From positions 1 through 25,396 of the forward strand of contig CAJUIY010000028.1 in NCBI GenBank assembly GCA_910586865.1: a stretch of DNA of 25,396 bases, written 5' to 3'. Within the stretch, counting starts at the first letter, position 1. Each line of letters begins with the position of its first letter. Below are positions 8,273 through 16,818 of the stretch, in pieces. The notes beneath the pieces are model-generated. The model did not search any database. It was not told where the DNA came from and saw nothing but the letters and a program-made list of their open reading frames with translations. This DNA comes from an uncultured Bacilli bacterium. Lineage in GTDB: Bacteria > Bacillota_I > Bacilli_A > RF39 > UBA660. The translations under genes and the position numbers were made by a program.

Positions 8273-9241
8273 CTAAACTTTTTCTAGTCTTTCTTCTTTC
8301 TTTTTCATGAGAAAGGCATTTTTTAATTTTCTTCTTATTTTAATAAAAGAGATAGCAAAATAATAATGTCTCTTTTTGGTTAAAAAGACTATGATGGATA
8401 CAAAACTATTTTTTTGCTTCCACTGATAATTTTCTAAATACGTCTTGTAAGGTTCTTCTTCCAAAATCCAAAGATTTTTTAAGTATTCTTTTTTCTTTTT
8501 TAAGTAAGAGATTCTCTCCATAAAAGTATAAATGGCATTCTTAAGACAAAACTCTTGATAGGTTTCGTTGTTACTAATTCTTACTAACTCTTGTTGAAAC
8601 TTTTGATCCGATACAAATAACTTTTTATGGAATTTTTTAGTAGAAGAAGAAAGATGATAACGATACCAGTAAATATTTTTACTGGTAATATGATAATGAT
8701 TGGTTTTTGATAAAGCTTCTAAGTTAAATAATAAATCTTCTCCATTGATAATCTCTTCCTGAAAGATAATTTGATTTTTTTCTAAAAAACGACGTCGAAA
8801 GATTCTGGCTCCTGGAAATGTTAGATAAGGATAAATAGGATCCAACCCGACAATATTATCAAGAAGTTTCTCTTTTTCTACTTCTTCTTTCTTATCAAAG
8901 AAATAAATAATATCATCCTTGCTATTTAACTCTTCTTTTACGGTATCCCACCAATTAGAAGATAAAATATCATCCGAATCCAAAAACATGACCCAGACTC
9001 CTTTTGCTTTTTTCATTCCTTCATTTCTAGAATAAGAGACTCCATGATTTTCATTTTTGAAATATTTAAAATTCGATTGTGAATAGGATTTATATATCTT
9101 ACTAGAACCATCTGTAGAACCATCATCGATTAAGATGACTTCGATATTCTTTTGCTCTTTGATTTCTAATAATACCGAATCTAGACATTCTTTTAAATAC
9201 TTTTCGGTATTGTAAACAGGAATAATAATCGATAAATCCAT
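8273..9241 (-). CDS. Family 2 glycosyltransferase
   Basis: A 322-residue GT-A fold enzyme expected to add one sugar to the undecaprenyl-linked repeat unit on the inner membrane face. The N-terminus LSIIIPVYNTEKYLKECLDS is the family signature, followed by VILIDDGSTDGS (nucleotide-sugar binding), NHGVSYSRNEG and the metal-binding FLDSDD. A GEDLLFNLEA segment holds the likely catalytic acidic residue. The C-terminal third is basic and aromatic, suiting membrane contact. The ATG at 9241 lies 3 bases after the upstream stop with AAGGTGG as ribosome site, so translation is probably coupled. Donor and linkage are unknown. It and the preceding gene look like diverged copies of one another. Confidence 0.85.
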   Translation of the reverse strand: MDLSIIIPVYNTEKYLKECLDSVLLEIKEQKNIEVILIDDGSTDGSSKIYKSYSQSNFKYFKNENHGVSYSRNEGMKKAKGVWVMFLDSDDILSSNWWDTVKEELNSKDDIIYFFDKKEEVEKEKLLDNIVGLDPIYPYLTFPGARIFRRRFLEKNQIIFQEEIINGEDLLFNLEALSKTNHYHITSKNIYWYRYHLSSSTKKFHKKLFVSDQKFQQELVRISNNETYQEFCLKNAIYTFMERISYLKKKKEYLKNLWILEEEPYKTYLENYQWKQKNSFVSIIVFLTKKRHYYFAISFIKIRRKLKNAFLMKKKEERLEKV

Positions 9242-9244
9242 GAC

Positions 9245-10198
9245 TCATTCCACCTTTCTTTTTAAATATTTCATAGAAGTCTTTTTAAATAACTTGAAAA
9301 TAATAATTTTTACTCTATCTTTTCTTTCCATCTTCGTAGGAATTTCTTTTAAAAGTTGTTTTACTTCCTTTAACTGTTTCTTTTTCTCTTCTTTTTGATT
9401 TTCTTCTAGATAAGAAAGTCGGTACTCTCCTTCTAAGAGAGCTTTATGAAGAGAGTAAATGATTTTCTTTAAAATATTTTCTGGATAGTAATCTCTTAAA
9501 TCATATATTCTTTGTAAAGAAGTAAAGATAGAAAACCACTTCTCATTTTGGAAATCATTGGATGCTGTTTTTTGATTTAACCGGTAAAAGTAATTCTTCT
9601 TAGAAAGACCTACTACCTTTTTACTAAATATTAAATATTGATAAAGAAAAAGGATATCTTCACACATGGAAATGTCTTCTGCAAGAAAAAGCTTTTTTTC
9701 TTTTATGATACTAGACCGAAACATCTTATTACATAAATATCCACTGAATTCATCATAAAGAATATCATATTTCTTTTCTTTTTCATACTCCTTTATGATA
9801 GGAGTTGTTACACTTTCCTCTTGATTAGAAAGACTAGTAATCGAAGTCGCTACTAAATCTACCTCACTGGATAATATAGATAAGAAGTCTTCTACAAAAG
9901 TAGTAGATACCATATCATCCGAATCCACGAAGCATAGATACTCTCCTGTTGCCTTTAAAATGCCTAGATTTCTAGCACTCGAGACTCCTTTATTCTCTTG
10001 ATAAAAGTACTTTATTCGATTATCTTTTTCTTGTAACTCTTTTATTATCTTTTCGGATTCATCCGTAGAACCATCATTCATCACCAGTATTTCAATATTT
10101 TGATAAGTCTGTTCTTGTAAAGATTCCAAACAAGAAGTTACATAAGAACTCGTATTATAGACTGGTACGATAATCGATACTTTCTTTTGGTTTTTCAT
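9245..10198 (-). CDS. Family 2 glycosyltransferase
   Basis: A 317-residue GT-A enzyme with VSIIVPVYNTSSYVTSCLES, ILVMNDGSTDESE, NKGVSSARNLG and the metal-binding FVDSDD, followed by a CEDILFLYQY segment carrying the probable base. It should extend the lipid-linked repeat unit in the cytoplasm. The open frame reaches 10261, but the ATG at 10198 is chosen because AGGAGGGG lies 5 bases upstream and the conserved domain begins at once. With this start the gene overlaps the 3' end of the Wzy gene by 44 bases. Close similarity of domain order to the next gene (8273-9241) suggests an old duplication. Specificity is unknown. Confidence 0.85.
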   Translation of the reverse strand: MKNQKKVSIIVPVYNTSSYVTSCLESLQEQTYQNIEILVMNDGSTDESEKIIKELQEKDNRIKYFYQENKGVSSARNLGILKATGEYLCFVDSDDMVSTTFVEDFLSILSSEVDLVATSITSLSNQEESVTTPIIKEYEKEKKYDILYDEFSGYLCNKMFRSSIIKEKKLFLAEDISMCEDILFLYQYLIFSKKVVGLSKKNYFYRLNQKTASNDFQNEKWFSIFTSLQRIYDLRDYYPENILKKIIYSLHKALLEGEYRLSYLEENQKEEKKKQLKEVKQLLKEIPTKMERKDRVKIIIFKLFKKTSMKYLKRKVE

Positions 10199-11276
10199 TC
10201 TTACCCCTCCTAAATAAAAGACCTGCAAAAGATAACCAGAAGACATTATAAGAAACATCAAACATTAAGTTTTCCATCAATCCATAAATCATAAAGATAA
10301 GGAAAATAACACATAAGATATCATCTTTTTCTTGGTAAGCCTTTTTGATAATATTTCGGTAGATATAATCAATAAATAAAGAAATGAAAACACCGAAATT
10401 TAAAATAATTCTTAAATAAGCATTATCTAAAGTATAGAGATAAATAATCTTATTACCTAACCATTTTATACCATATTCCGATAAATAAAGACCTTGTAAA
10501 TATAGGCGATAACTAAATAGTTCATTTAACTTTCTAGCAAACAAATCATGATTTAGATACATCGTAGTAAAAAGAATTGTTACCACAGTACCAATTAGAA
10601 ATAAATTCTTAATTAGTAGTAGACATACTTTAGACTTCATCATTTTTTTGAATACCTTCCTACCTACTAAGAAGAAAAGGAAGAGACTTAAGCAAAGAAT
10701 CGCCGTTCTAGAATCGGAAAATCGTAAGATAATCAAAACCAGAAAAATACCGAATAATAGATGTTTCCATTTGATATTTGACCTTTTTAAATAAATATAA
10801 TCAAAATAAATCAAAGTTAGATACATCGCAAACGTATTTGGGTGATAGAATCCAAAAGACTTTCTGATTAAATCTCCTCTCATCACGACAAAACTATTGG
10901 TAAATCCTAAAAAGTAAAGAGAAAGAAGAGAAAAAAGTAAAATTAGTTTTATGGTGAAATCATACTTTACTAGCTTCTCAAAAGGAATATTACTGGCACA
11001 AAGCATGACAAGAAAGAATTTAATAAATAACGTATCTTCTGTTTTATAGTAAGAATAAATTCCTACTACTGACAAGAGAACAATAAGGAGGAAAGACTGA
11101 AATCCCATTTTTATTTTACTTAATTTAATAATACTCCCTAATGCTAAAATAAGCAAAGAAAGAAATTTGATATCATTCAGATAAGCATGTAAAAATTCTA
11201 CATTTACCAAAATAATACTTAACTGTAGTAAGAAAAATCCTATAAAAAACAGTATATTTCCTATATTTTTTTTCAT
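10155..11276 (-). CDS. Wzy-type polysaccharide polymerase
   Basis: A 373-residue, highly hydrophobic protein with about ten predicted membrane segments. It is expected to join flipped repeat units into a long chain on the outer membrane face. Wzy proteins are poorly conserved, and the call rests on topology, the segment GFYHPNTFAMYLT before a membrane helix, the SDSRTA motif common to O-antigen polymerase/ligase families, and position in a cluster with flippase and glycosyltransferases. A TTG six bases upstream would extend it by two residues, but the ATG at 11276 sits 7 bases after AAAGGAG and is preferred. The stop lies within the next gene's coding region, suggesting coupled translation. 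It is the only Wzy candidate here. Confidence 0.75.
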   Translation of the reverse strand: MKKNIGNILFFIGFFLLQLSIILVNVEFLHAYLNDIKFLSLLILALGSIIKLSKIKMGFQSFLLIVLLSVVGIYSYYKTEDTLFIKFFLVMLCASNIPFEKLVKYDFTIKLILLFSLLSLYFLGFTNSFVVMRGDLIRKSFGFYHPNTFAMYLTLIYFDYIYLKRSNIKWKHLLFGIFLVLIILRFSDSRTAILCLSLFLFFLVGRKVFKKMMKSKVCLLLIKNLFLIGTVVTILFTTMYLNHDLFARKLNELFSYRLYLQGLYLSEYGIKWLGNKIIYLYTLDNAYLRIILNFGVFISLFIDYIYRNIIKKAYQEKDDILCVIFLIFMIYGLMENLMFDVSYNVFWLSFAGLLFRRGKNEKPKESIDYRTSL

Positions 11277-11290
11277 AACCAAACTCCTTT

Positions 11291-12469
11291 CTATTTTATC
11301 TTTTCTAATAATTCTAAAACATAGCGATTTTTATCAAACCGATTTAATATTTCTTGATCATATTCTAATCGTTTGAGAGTATCTTTTTTTTCGATTACTT
11401 CTTCTAAACTAGCAAATAATTCTTCTTCTAAATTTTCTTTATCGATTACTTTTGCATAAGTTCCTTGAACCATTTCTGGAATTCCTCCATCGTTTGTTAC
11501 AATTTGGAAAATCCCACTTTCGATTCCTTCAATGACGGTAGTTGCGAGTGGTTCTCCCCAATTAGATGGAACTACCGATACATTCGATGCTTGATAAATG
11601 AGTGGCATTTTATCATAATCTAGAAAACCAGTAAATAAAATATGCTCCTTACAATCTTTTGCTAATTGGTTTAACTTTCTTATAAAATGATCTTTCCTAC
11701 TACCTTTAAAAGCTTTACTTCCCACAATCAATAATTTTATATTTGGATGTTTTAATAGTAGTCTCTTAAAAACCATTAATAACTCTAAGATTCCCTTTTC
11801 CTTGATTAAACGTCCTGCGAATAAAATCACAAAATCCTCTTCTTTTATGCCATAAGATTTACGAAAAGATACGATTTCTTCTTTGGTTCTTTTCTCATTA
11901 AATTTTTCAATCTCAATTCCATTATATAATGTTTTTACTTTATCGGTTGGATAAATCGTTTGCACTCTTTTTCCAATATAATCACTTACCGTATAAATAC
12001 GTTCACATTGATCTAAGATATACTGATGATGTTTGGATTTTTCATTTAAATAATCATTATGTAAATGAAGAATAATTTTGGTACTCTTATCTATTTTGCG
12101 AATACTTTTGACAAAAAGAGGATTATTTTCAATAAGAATCAAATCATACTTCTTTTTTTTCTTTTTTAGAACTTTTAATACTTCATGAATATAAGCATTA
12201 TCGATATAGAATGGAAATATTCTATTTAAAACATATCGAACGGCCCTAGAGATACGAAATCGAAGAGAGTATCCTTTTATCCAAATAAAATTGGTATTAG
12301 AGTAAGGGTTCTTTCCCTCTTTTTGATAAGTGATAGTAGCTACATCAAACTCGACTTGAGGATTTCGATCATTTTCTGTTACATATAGTTCTGTGAGATA
12401 TTCAACGGCCCCTCCCATACTAGCAGGTACTGGTAAAATCCCAGGTGTAATTAATAATACTTTTTTCAT
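11291..12469 (-). CDS. Family 4 glycosyltransferase
   Basis: A 392-residue GT-B enzyme. The N-terminal acceptor half starts KKVLLITPGILPVPASMGGAV, with HLHNDY and YTVSDYIGKRV near the middle. The donor half begins FAGRLIKEKGILELL and contains VPSNWGEPLATTVIEGI, the E-x7-E-like sugar-nucleotide motif of GT4 retaining enzymes. It ends NRFDKNRYVLELLEKIK. It should add one sugar to the growing lipid-linked unit. The start ATG overlaps the upstream stop as ATGA (12466-12469), with AGAAGGTGAT as ribosome site, so expression is coupled. Donor sugar is unknown. Confidence 0.88.
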   Translation of the reverse strand: MKKVLLITPGILPVPASMGGAVEYLTELYVTENDRNPQVEFDVATITYQKEGKNPYSNTNFIWIKGYSLRFRISRAVRYVLNRIFPFYIDNAYIHEVLKVLKKKKKKYDLILIENNPLFVKSIRKIDKSTKIILHLHNDYLNEKSKHHQYILDQCERIYTVSDYIGKRVQTIYPTDKVKTLYNGIEIEKFNEKRTKEEIVSFRKSYGIKEEDFVILFAGRLIKEKGILELLMVFKRLLLKHPNIKLLIVGSKAFKGSRKDHFIRKLNQLAKDCKEHILFTGFLDYDKMPLIYQASNVSVVPSNWGEPLATTVIEGIESGIFQIVTNDGGIPEMVQGTYAKVIDKENLEEELFASLEEVIEKKDTLKRLEYDQEILNRFDKNRYVLELLEKIK

Positions 12470-13284
12470 GAGAAATCACCTTCTCCTAAGTTATTATACA
12501 AGGCATCTTTGGTTGCTTTATGATAAGCTTTAATATTTTGCATTCGATGATCAAATAGAAGAATAATTTTTAAAAAAATCTTAAGATAGACTTTTAAAAA
12601 GTGATAATTTTTATAATGAATCGCACACCATAATAAATTTCTCGCCTGATAATAGATTCGAATTGGTGGATGGATAGCGAACTTTATACTTTTCGAAAGA
12701 AGCTTTTTTTCTCTTTCTTCTCCTGGTTTGTGAAGAAGAATTGCTTGATTACATTTGATGATTTTAATGTTTTCTAGCCTTGCTCGTACAAAAAACTCAT
12801 AATCCACTACATCAATAAAGAAATCATCACGAAATAGTCCAATCTGTTCAAAGATTTCCATAGGAAATAGACATCCAGATTGTGCCGACCAATAGATTTC
12901 TTCCAACTCTTTGGAAGACTTTTCTTCCCTCTTATAACTAACCACATAGTTAGGAGATAAAATAACATCTTGATTTGGGAATTGTTGTAACTTTTCTTTA
13001 TAGATATCTAGAATGTTATTTTGAAATCTACTATCTTGATCCATTGTTACTACATAAGAAATATCCGTATTTTTTAAATAATCAATCCCACAGTTAAGTG
13101 CATAAGCAATTCCATAATTCTTGCCTAAAGAAATCACATGATAATCATCAGGAATCGGAATCGCTACTGGAGTATCCGAATTATCTACTACTACCACTTG
13201 ATCAAAGAAAGGGGCATAGGACGCAATATTATCTAAATTACTTTGATTATAATTATATAAAACAACAATAACTGCACATTTCAT
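12466..13284 (-). CDS. Family 2 glycosyltransferase, rhamnosyltransferase-like
   Basis: A 272-residue enzyme with AVIVVLYNYN, VVVVDNS, LGKNYGIAYALNCGIDY and VVTMDQDSRF. The order and spacing match the rhamnosyltransferase family modelled as TIGR01556 (RfbF/WbbL-like), which usually moves dTDP-L-rhamnose. The DQDS replaces the usual DSDD metal motif, as in that family. Later residues SAQSGCLFP and FIDVVDYEFFVRAR also fit. No dTDP-rhamnose synthesis genes are in the window, so the donor is an inference. The frame extends to 13299, but ATG AGG AGG there is the ribosome site itself; the ATG at 13284 lies 5 bases after AGGAGGG and 1 base after the upstream stop. Confidence 0.8.
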   Translation of the reverse strand: MKCAVIVVLYNYNQSNLDNIASYAPFFDQVVVVDNSDTPVAIPIPDDYHVISLGKNYGIAYALNCGIDYLKNTDISYVVTMDQDSRFQNNILDIYKEKLQQFPNQDVILSPNYVVSYKREEKSSKELEEIYWSAQSGCLFPMEIFEQIGLFRDDFFIDVVDYEFFVRARLENIKIIKCNQAILLHKPGEEREKKLLSKSIKFAIHPPIRIYYQARNLLWCAIHYKNYHFLKVYLKIFLKIILLFDHRMQNIKAYHKATKDALYNNLGEGDFS

Positions 13285-13285
13285 C

Positions 13286-14374
13286 TTATCCCTCCTCATA
13301 TATTCTTTCTAAGTTCTTCGTTTGTGTATCAATATCATATCCAGCATTTTTAAACTTTTCTCTATCAAAATGACGACTGGCTGCTCCACTTTTAGCAAGG
13401 AATAGAATTCTATCCTTCCAAACGGTGGCATCCTGAATACTTAAAAATTCTACCTTATCATTTGCTTTAATCTCTTTTGATATGGTATCAGAAAATAAGG
13501 TCGTAAGCCCATTTGCTTGAGATTCTACTCCAACAATTACTAATCCCTCAAACTTAGATGGCATAATAAAGAGATCAAAGGCACTATAGTACTGATAAAC
13601 ATTAGGAGTACTGTCCAAGAAAATGACATCTTCTTCTAAATCTAGTAACTTTACTTTTTGTTTTATTTTTTCCTTATCTTTTCCATCCCCAATGAGTAAT
13701 AGTTTCATCTTTTCCTTTTCGTTCCTACATTTTTTAAATACTTCAATAATAAATTCTTGATTTTTTTGTTCACAGAATCTTCCAATGTGACCAATCAAAT
13801 AAGCATCTTTCACATTTAACTTTTCTCGTATTTGTTTCCTGTAACTTTCATTGTACTTAAATTTATCGATTTCTACAGCATTATGAATAATTGTAAAATT
13901 AACATTTTCTCCAAATAACCAATTTCCTGCTTTTTTGGAACACGCTACTAACGTATTGGCATACCTTCCTATTTTTTTCTGATTTTTCAGATGGAATATC
14001 TTTCTTACCGTTCCTTTTGGGATATTGGAATTATGAGAATGAGCAATAATTTTGTTTACTCCTAGGAAACTTGCCACCTTAAGAGGGAGGATATTTGCTG
14101 CAGATAACATATTTACATGAACGACATCGTAAGCATTTTCTTTTATCACTTTTCGAAGTTCTTTCTGATAAAGATAAGGGTGCCTCTTAAAATTTGGTAG
14201 AGAATAGATCTTACATCCATCTTTTTCTAATTCTTCTTGAAAAGCAATTTTTGGAAAAATAGTAACAAAATCAAAGTGAAATTTCTTTTTGGAAAGTCTT
14301 CGATAATATGTCATAAAGAAACTTTCAATCCCACCAAGATTATCTGTTAGACCTACTACTAATATCTTTTTCAT
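13286..14374 (-). CDS. Family 4 glycosyltransferase (EpsF-like)
   Basis: A 362-residue GT-B enzyme opening KKILVVGLTDNLGGIESFFM, the N-terminal loop of GT4 exopolysaccharide enzymes such as EpsF. AHSHNSN and VACSKKAGNWLFG lie in the acceptor half. The donor half has IGHIGRFCEQKNQEFIIEVF, LLLIGDGKDKEKI and MPSKFEGLVIVGVESQANG, the family's E-x7-E region. It adds a sugar to the undecaprenyl-linked unit in the cytoplasm. The frame is open to 14440, but the ATG at 14374 is used because AAAGGGG lies 8 bases before it and the stop of the upstream gene overlaps it as ATGA. Sugar specificity is unknown. Confidence 0.88.
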   Translation of the reverse strand: MKKILVVGLTDNLGGIESFFMTYYRRLSKKKFHFDFVTIFPKIAFQEELEKDGCKIYSLPNFKRHPYLYQKELRKVIKENAYDVVHVNMLSAANILPLKVASFLGVNKIIAHSHNSNIPKGTVRKIFHLKNQKKIGRYANTLVACSKKAGNWLFGENVNFTIIHNAVEIDKFKYNESYRKQIREKLNVKDAYLIGHIGRFCEQKNQEFIIEVFKKCRNEKEKMKLLLIGDGKDKEKIKQKVKLLDLEEDVIFLDSTPNVYQYYSAFDLFIMPSKFEGLVIVGVESQANGLTTLFSDTISKEIKANDKVEFLSIQDATVWKDRILFLAKSGAASRHFDREKFKNAGYDIDTQTKNLERIYEEG

Positions 14375-15198
14375 GATATCTTCCCCTTTCTTAACATCTT
14401 TTGATAAAGAAGTTTTCGAAGAAAGTTTGGTAGAAAACAACTAATGATATGACTTCCTGCACTGATGATATAATTCGATAGGCTAAAATAACCATTCTGA
14501 TATTGTTCTTTTTTAAATTTCAAGATGGATTTTAAATAGTTAAGCCCCCCTCTTCTTTGATAAAAATCATCATCAATTCTCATATAAACTAAGATTTCCT
14601 TCGTATTATAACAAGTAGCACCAGCTTCTATCATCCTGATCCATAAATCATAATCTTCTACCAAATGATACTCTCGGTAATTCCCTGCTTTTAATACCCA
14701 CTCTTTTTGAAAAAGAATAGAAGGATGTCCAAAGGGATTTCTTGTTTTGGAATACTTCACAATCTCTTCATGATGACTTGGAAGCATTCGATAAGAGATA
14801 ACATTCTGTATATTATCTGTAAACTCTGCGATAGAAGAACCAATTAAATTAATTTCTGGATTTTCCTTTAGAATAGCAAACTGCTTTTCCATTCGATCTG
14901 GTTTCGAATAGTCATCCGAATCCATTCTAGCAATCCAACTATTTTTACATTCTTCAATTCCGATACGTAACGCATTTCCTAATCCCTTATTTTCCTTTAA
15001 GCGAATCACATGAAAAATATCAGAATACTCTTGCTCGTATTTTAAAACGATTTCTTCTAATTCTTTAGTTAAAGGACCATCCTCTACTAAAACAAAATCA
15101 TCTGTCTTTATGGTTTGATGTAACATACTTTCGATACTTTCTTGAAACCATATTGGATTTTCCTTTTGATAGACACTCATTAAAACACTATATTTCAT
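14371..15198 (-). CDS. Family 2 glycosyltransferase (AmsE-like)
   Basis: A 275-residue GT-A enzyme with YSVLMSVYQKENPIWFQESI, FVLVEDGPLT, NKGLGNALRIGI and the metal-binding RMDSDD followed by RMEKQ. This pattern is typical of the AmsE/WaaV-like subgroup that often adds the second sugar after the phosphoglycosyltransferase. VEDYDLWIRM supplies the likely catalytic acid residues. A GTG at 15201 directly precedes the ATG at 15198; the ATG is preferred because AAGGGTGAT is spaced about 5 bases from it. It is the first gene after the internal terminator-like hairpin at 15216-15253, so all glycosyltransferases from here on depend on read-through. Confidence 0.85.
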   Translation of the reverse strand: MKYSVLMSVYQKENPIWFQESIESMLHQTIKTDDFVLVEDGPLTKELEEIVLKYEQEYSDIFHVIRLKENKGLGNALRIGIEECKNSWIARMDSDDYSKPDRMEKQFAILKENPEINLIGSSIAEFTDNIQNVISYRMLPSHHEEIVKYSKTRNPFGHPSILFQKEWVLKAGNYREYHLVEDYDLWIRMIEAGATCYNTKEILVYMRIDDDFYQRRGGLNYLKSILKFKKEQYQNGYFSLSNYIISAGSHIISCFLPNFLRKLLYQKMLRKGKIS

Positions 15199-15215
15199 CA
15201 CACATCACCCTTATG

Positions 15216-15253
15216 AAAAAGACTATAAGTGGATACACTGTCTACCTATAGTC
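15216..15253 (-). terminator. Internal terminator or attenuator between the initiating transferase and the other glycan genes
   Basis: On the minus strand GACTATAGGT (15244-15253) pairs with ACTTATAGTC (15221-15230), 10 pairs with one G-U, around a 13-base loop. Five T follow at 15216-15220. This is the form of a rho-independent terminator, but it lies inside an operon, 23 bases after the stop of the first gene and 18 bases before the start of the second. I see no promoter after it. It probably lowers expression of the downstream genes or is overridden by an antitermination factor. Confidence 0.55.
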
Positions 15254-15275
15254 ATCTTGTTTTTTGGTACCCTTT

Positions 15276-15941
15276 TTATTTTGCCCCTTCTTTTTTTATC
15301 ACCGTAATAATCGTTTTGAAAAAACATTTAATATCTAACTTCAAAGACATATTTTTTACATAATAAGCTTCTAGCTTTACACGATCATCATAGGTTCTAC
15401 AACTTCTACCATTACAAGCCCACCATCCAGTAAGTCCTGGTAAGATAGAAAGTATTAATTCTTTCTTTTCTTTAAAATATTCTAGTTCTTCTTCTACCAC
15501 TGGTCTAGGTCCTATTAATGCCATATCCCCTTTTAAAATATTAAATAGTTGTGGAAGTTCATCTAACGATGTTCTTCTAAGAATCTTACCCAGTTTTGTA
15601 ATTCTTGGATCATTTTCTAGTTTGTAATTTTCCCTAAATTTTTCTAACTCTTCTTTGGTAAAATATTTATCAAAATTATCGGCATCCGAAACCATGGTTC
15701 TAAATTTATATAGATAAATTTCTTTTCCATTCTTTCCAACTCTTTTATGTTTATAAATAATAGGTCCTTTTGATGTTATTTTTACTAGTACTGATATTAG
15801 TAGGAATATTGGAAGAAGAAGGATAACAGCAATACTTACCATGAGAATATCCATAATTCTTTTAAAGAATGGATAAATACGACCCTTGCTAAGTGATAAA
15901 TCAAGGTATTCGGTTTCCATCCATACATCACTACCATTCAT
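15276..15941 (-). CDS. Undecaprenyl-phosphate sugar phosphotransferase (initiating PGT)
   Basis: A 221-residue monotopic phosphoglycosyltransferase that starts repeat-unit synthesis by moving a sugar-1-phosphate from a UDP-sugar to undecaprenyl phosphate. After a short N-terminal tail comes the membrane hairpin (about residues 27-55), then KRVGKNGK, YKFRTM, NDPRITKLGKILRRTSLDE with the catalytic D127-E128 dyad, LPQLFNILKGDMALIGPRPVV, and LPGLTGWWACNGR. The length fits the minimal-domain PGTs rather than the larger WbaP/WcaJ polytopic form. First gene of the polysaccharide operon, with promoter at 15974-16002 and a strong AGGGGGG site 6 bases from the ATG. Which sugar is moved cannot be read from the sequence. 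Confidence 0.93.
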   Translation of the reverse strand: MNGSDVWMETEYLDLSLSKGRIYPFFKRIMDILMVSIAVILLLPIFLLISVLVKITSKGPIIYKHKRVGKNGKEIYLYKFRTMVSDADNFDKYFTKEELEKFRENYKLENDPRITKLGKILRRTSLDELPQLFNILKGDMALIGPRPVVEEELEYFKEKKELILSILPGLTGWWACNGRSCRTYDDRVKLEAYYVKNMSLKLDIKCFFKTIITVIKKEGAK

Positions 15942-15973
15942 AACTAACCCCCCTAAAGTTAATTTTGTCTCTT

Positions 15974-16002
15974 ATAATATCATAAAAAACTCATTTTGTA
16001 AA
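15974..16002 (-). promoter_or_regulatory. Promoter of the polysaccharide operon
   Basis: The minus strand has TTTACA (15997-16002) and TATTAT (15974-15979) with a spacer of exactly 17 bases, each one base from sigma-A consensus. Transcription should start near 15967, about 25 bases before the ATG at 15941. The promoter begins directly where the terminator of the fibre operon ends, so the two operons are separated by only a few bases. Confidence 0.7.
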
Positions 16003-16005
16003 GAA

Positions 16006-16030
16006 AAAAATGCCCTCTTGAGGCACTTTT
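16006..16030 (-). terminator. Intrinsic terminator of the fibre operon
   Basis: Minus-strand AAAAGTGCCT (16021-16030) pairs over ten positions, two of them G-U, with GGGCATTTTT (16006-16015) around the loop CAAGA. The descending arm runs into a T-rich tail. The A-rich and T-rich flanks mean it could also work in the other direction. An imperfect repeat TGATAA...TTATCA lies just upstream (16043-16068), immediately after the stop of the kinase-like gene. Confidence 0.8.
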
Positions 16031-16073
16031 CCTATTTTGTTCTGATAAGAACAATCTGTTTGTTATCACTGAA

Positions 16074-16817
16074 TTACTTTTTCTTTACTTTTGGAACTTC
16101 TCCTCTTTCTTCCTGATTATCATATTTTACTTCGTCATATTTATGAAGAGCCATATCCAAAATACTATCGTATTCCATACCATCCATAAGATAGGTCAAA
16201 ACATCCATATTTTTATCGTTTATATCACAACAGATAGAGTCTAACATCTTTTTTGTTGTAACATTTCTTTTTGATACATTAAAACAGCAATGCTTTAATA
16301 TAACACATAACAGATACTCATTTAGCACATCCATATTGATTCCATATATTCGGATGTGATTATCTTTTTTTTGGCTCTTATCAATTTGAAAACTCCCTGG
16401 ATCTACTAGATAAATCCCTTTATGAAATACGGTGTTTTTTAAATTAAAATCTTCGATTAAAACATGATGATTACTTAAATGAATGACATCCTTATGAACG
16501 AGAGTCATCTCTTCTTTCAAGTCTTCTTGGTTCATAGTATAGAAACTATCTTCTCCTAAATCTTCCACAAAAGTCATCTTGTAACCTCTTATTTGATGTT
16601 TTTTATCTAGAAGGGAAACACTTGGTAGTAAAATTCTTTTTGTAATAATTAAACTTAAATACTCACATGCTTCCTTCGTAAGTCTTATTTTACCACAATA
16701 ATCTTTATAAAATTTGACTGCTTCCTTCCCAACTTTGTATGCTACTACCTCTAGACCTTCTCCTATTTTTTTATCTGTTTTCATAAAATACCATACTACC
16801 CCTCTTTCTTTTCTCAT
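16074..16817 (-). CDS. Small protein-kinase-like protein
   Basis: A 247-residue soluble protein not assigned to a named family, but the kinase landmarks are in order (numbered from the ATG at 16817): glycine loop IGEGLEVVAYKVG (18-30), lysine in EAVKFYK (K35), a VEDLGEDSF hinge-like stretch (84-92), catalytic-loop-like LIEDFNLKNTVF with D123 and N128 at the usual D-x4-N spacing, and LVDPGSF with D139 in place of the DFG aspartate. The histidine of HRD is replaced. It could be a Ser/Thr, sugar or small-molecule kinase, or a pseudokinase. The C-terminus is Lys/Glu-rich. A second start at 16784 (M12) is plausible, since AGAGGGG lies between the two and the domain begins just after M12. It is the last gene of the fibre operon, following a strong hairpin. 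Its role there is unknown; control of export or of glycan synthesis is speculative. Confidence 0.65.
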   Translation of the reverse strand: MRKERGVVWYFMKTDKKIGEGLEVVAYKVGKEAVKFYKDYCGKIRLTKEACEYLSLIITKRILLPSVSLLDKKHQIRGYKMTFVEDLGEDSFYTMNQEDLKEEMTLVHKDVIHLSNHHVLIEDFNLKNTVFHKGIYLVDPGSFQIDKSQKKDNHIRIYGINMDVLNEYLLCVILKHCCFNVSKRNVTTKKMLDSICCDINDKNMDVLTYLMDGMEYDSILDMALHKYDEVKYDNQEERGEVPKVKKK

Positions 16818-16818
16818 T

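Noticed and set aside
15199..15201. GTG and other upstream alternative starts for several genes (also at 8206, 10261, 11282, 13299, 14440, 19161, 19726, 23087)
   Set aside because: In each case a strong Shine-Dalgarno is correctly spaced to the downstream start, and the extra residues precede the conserved domain or signal peptide.
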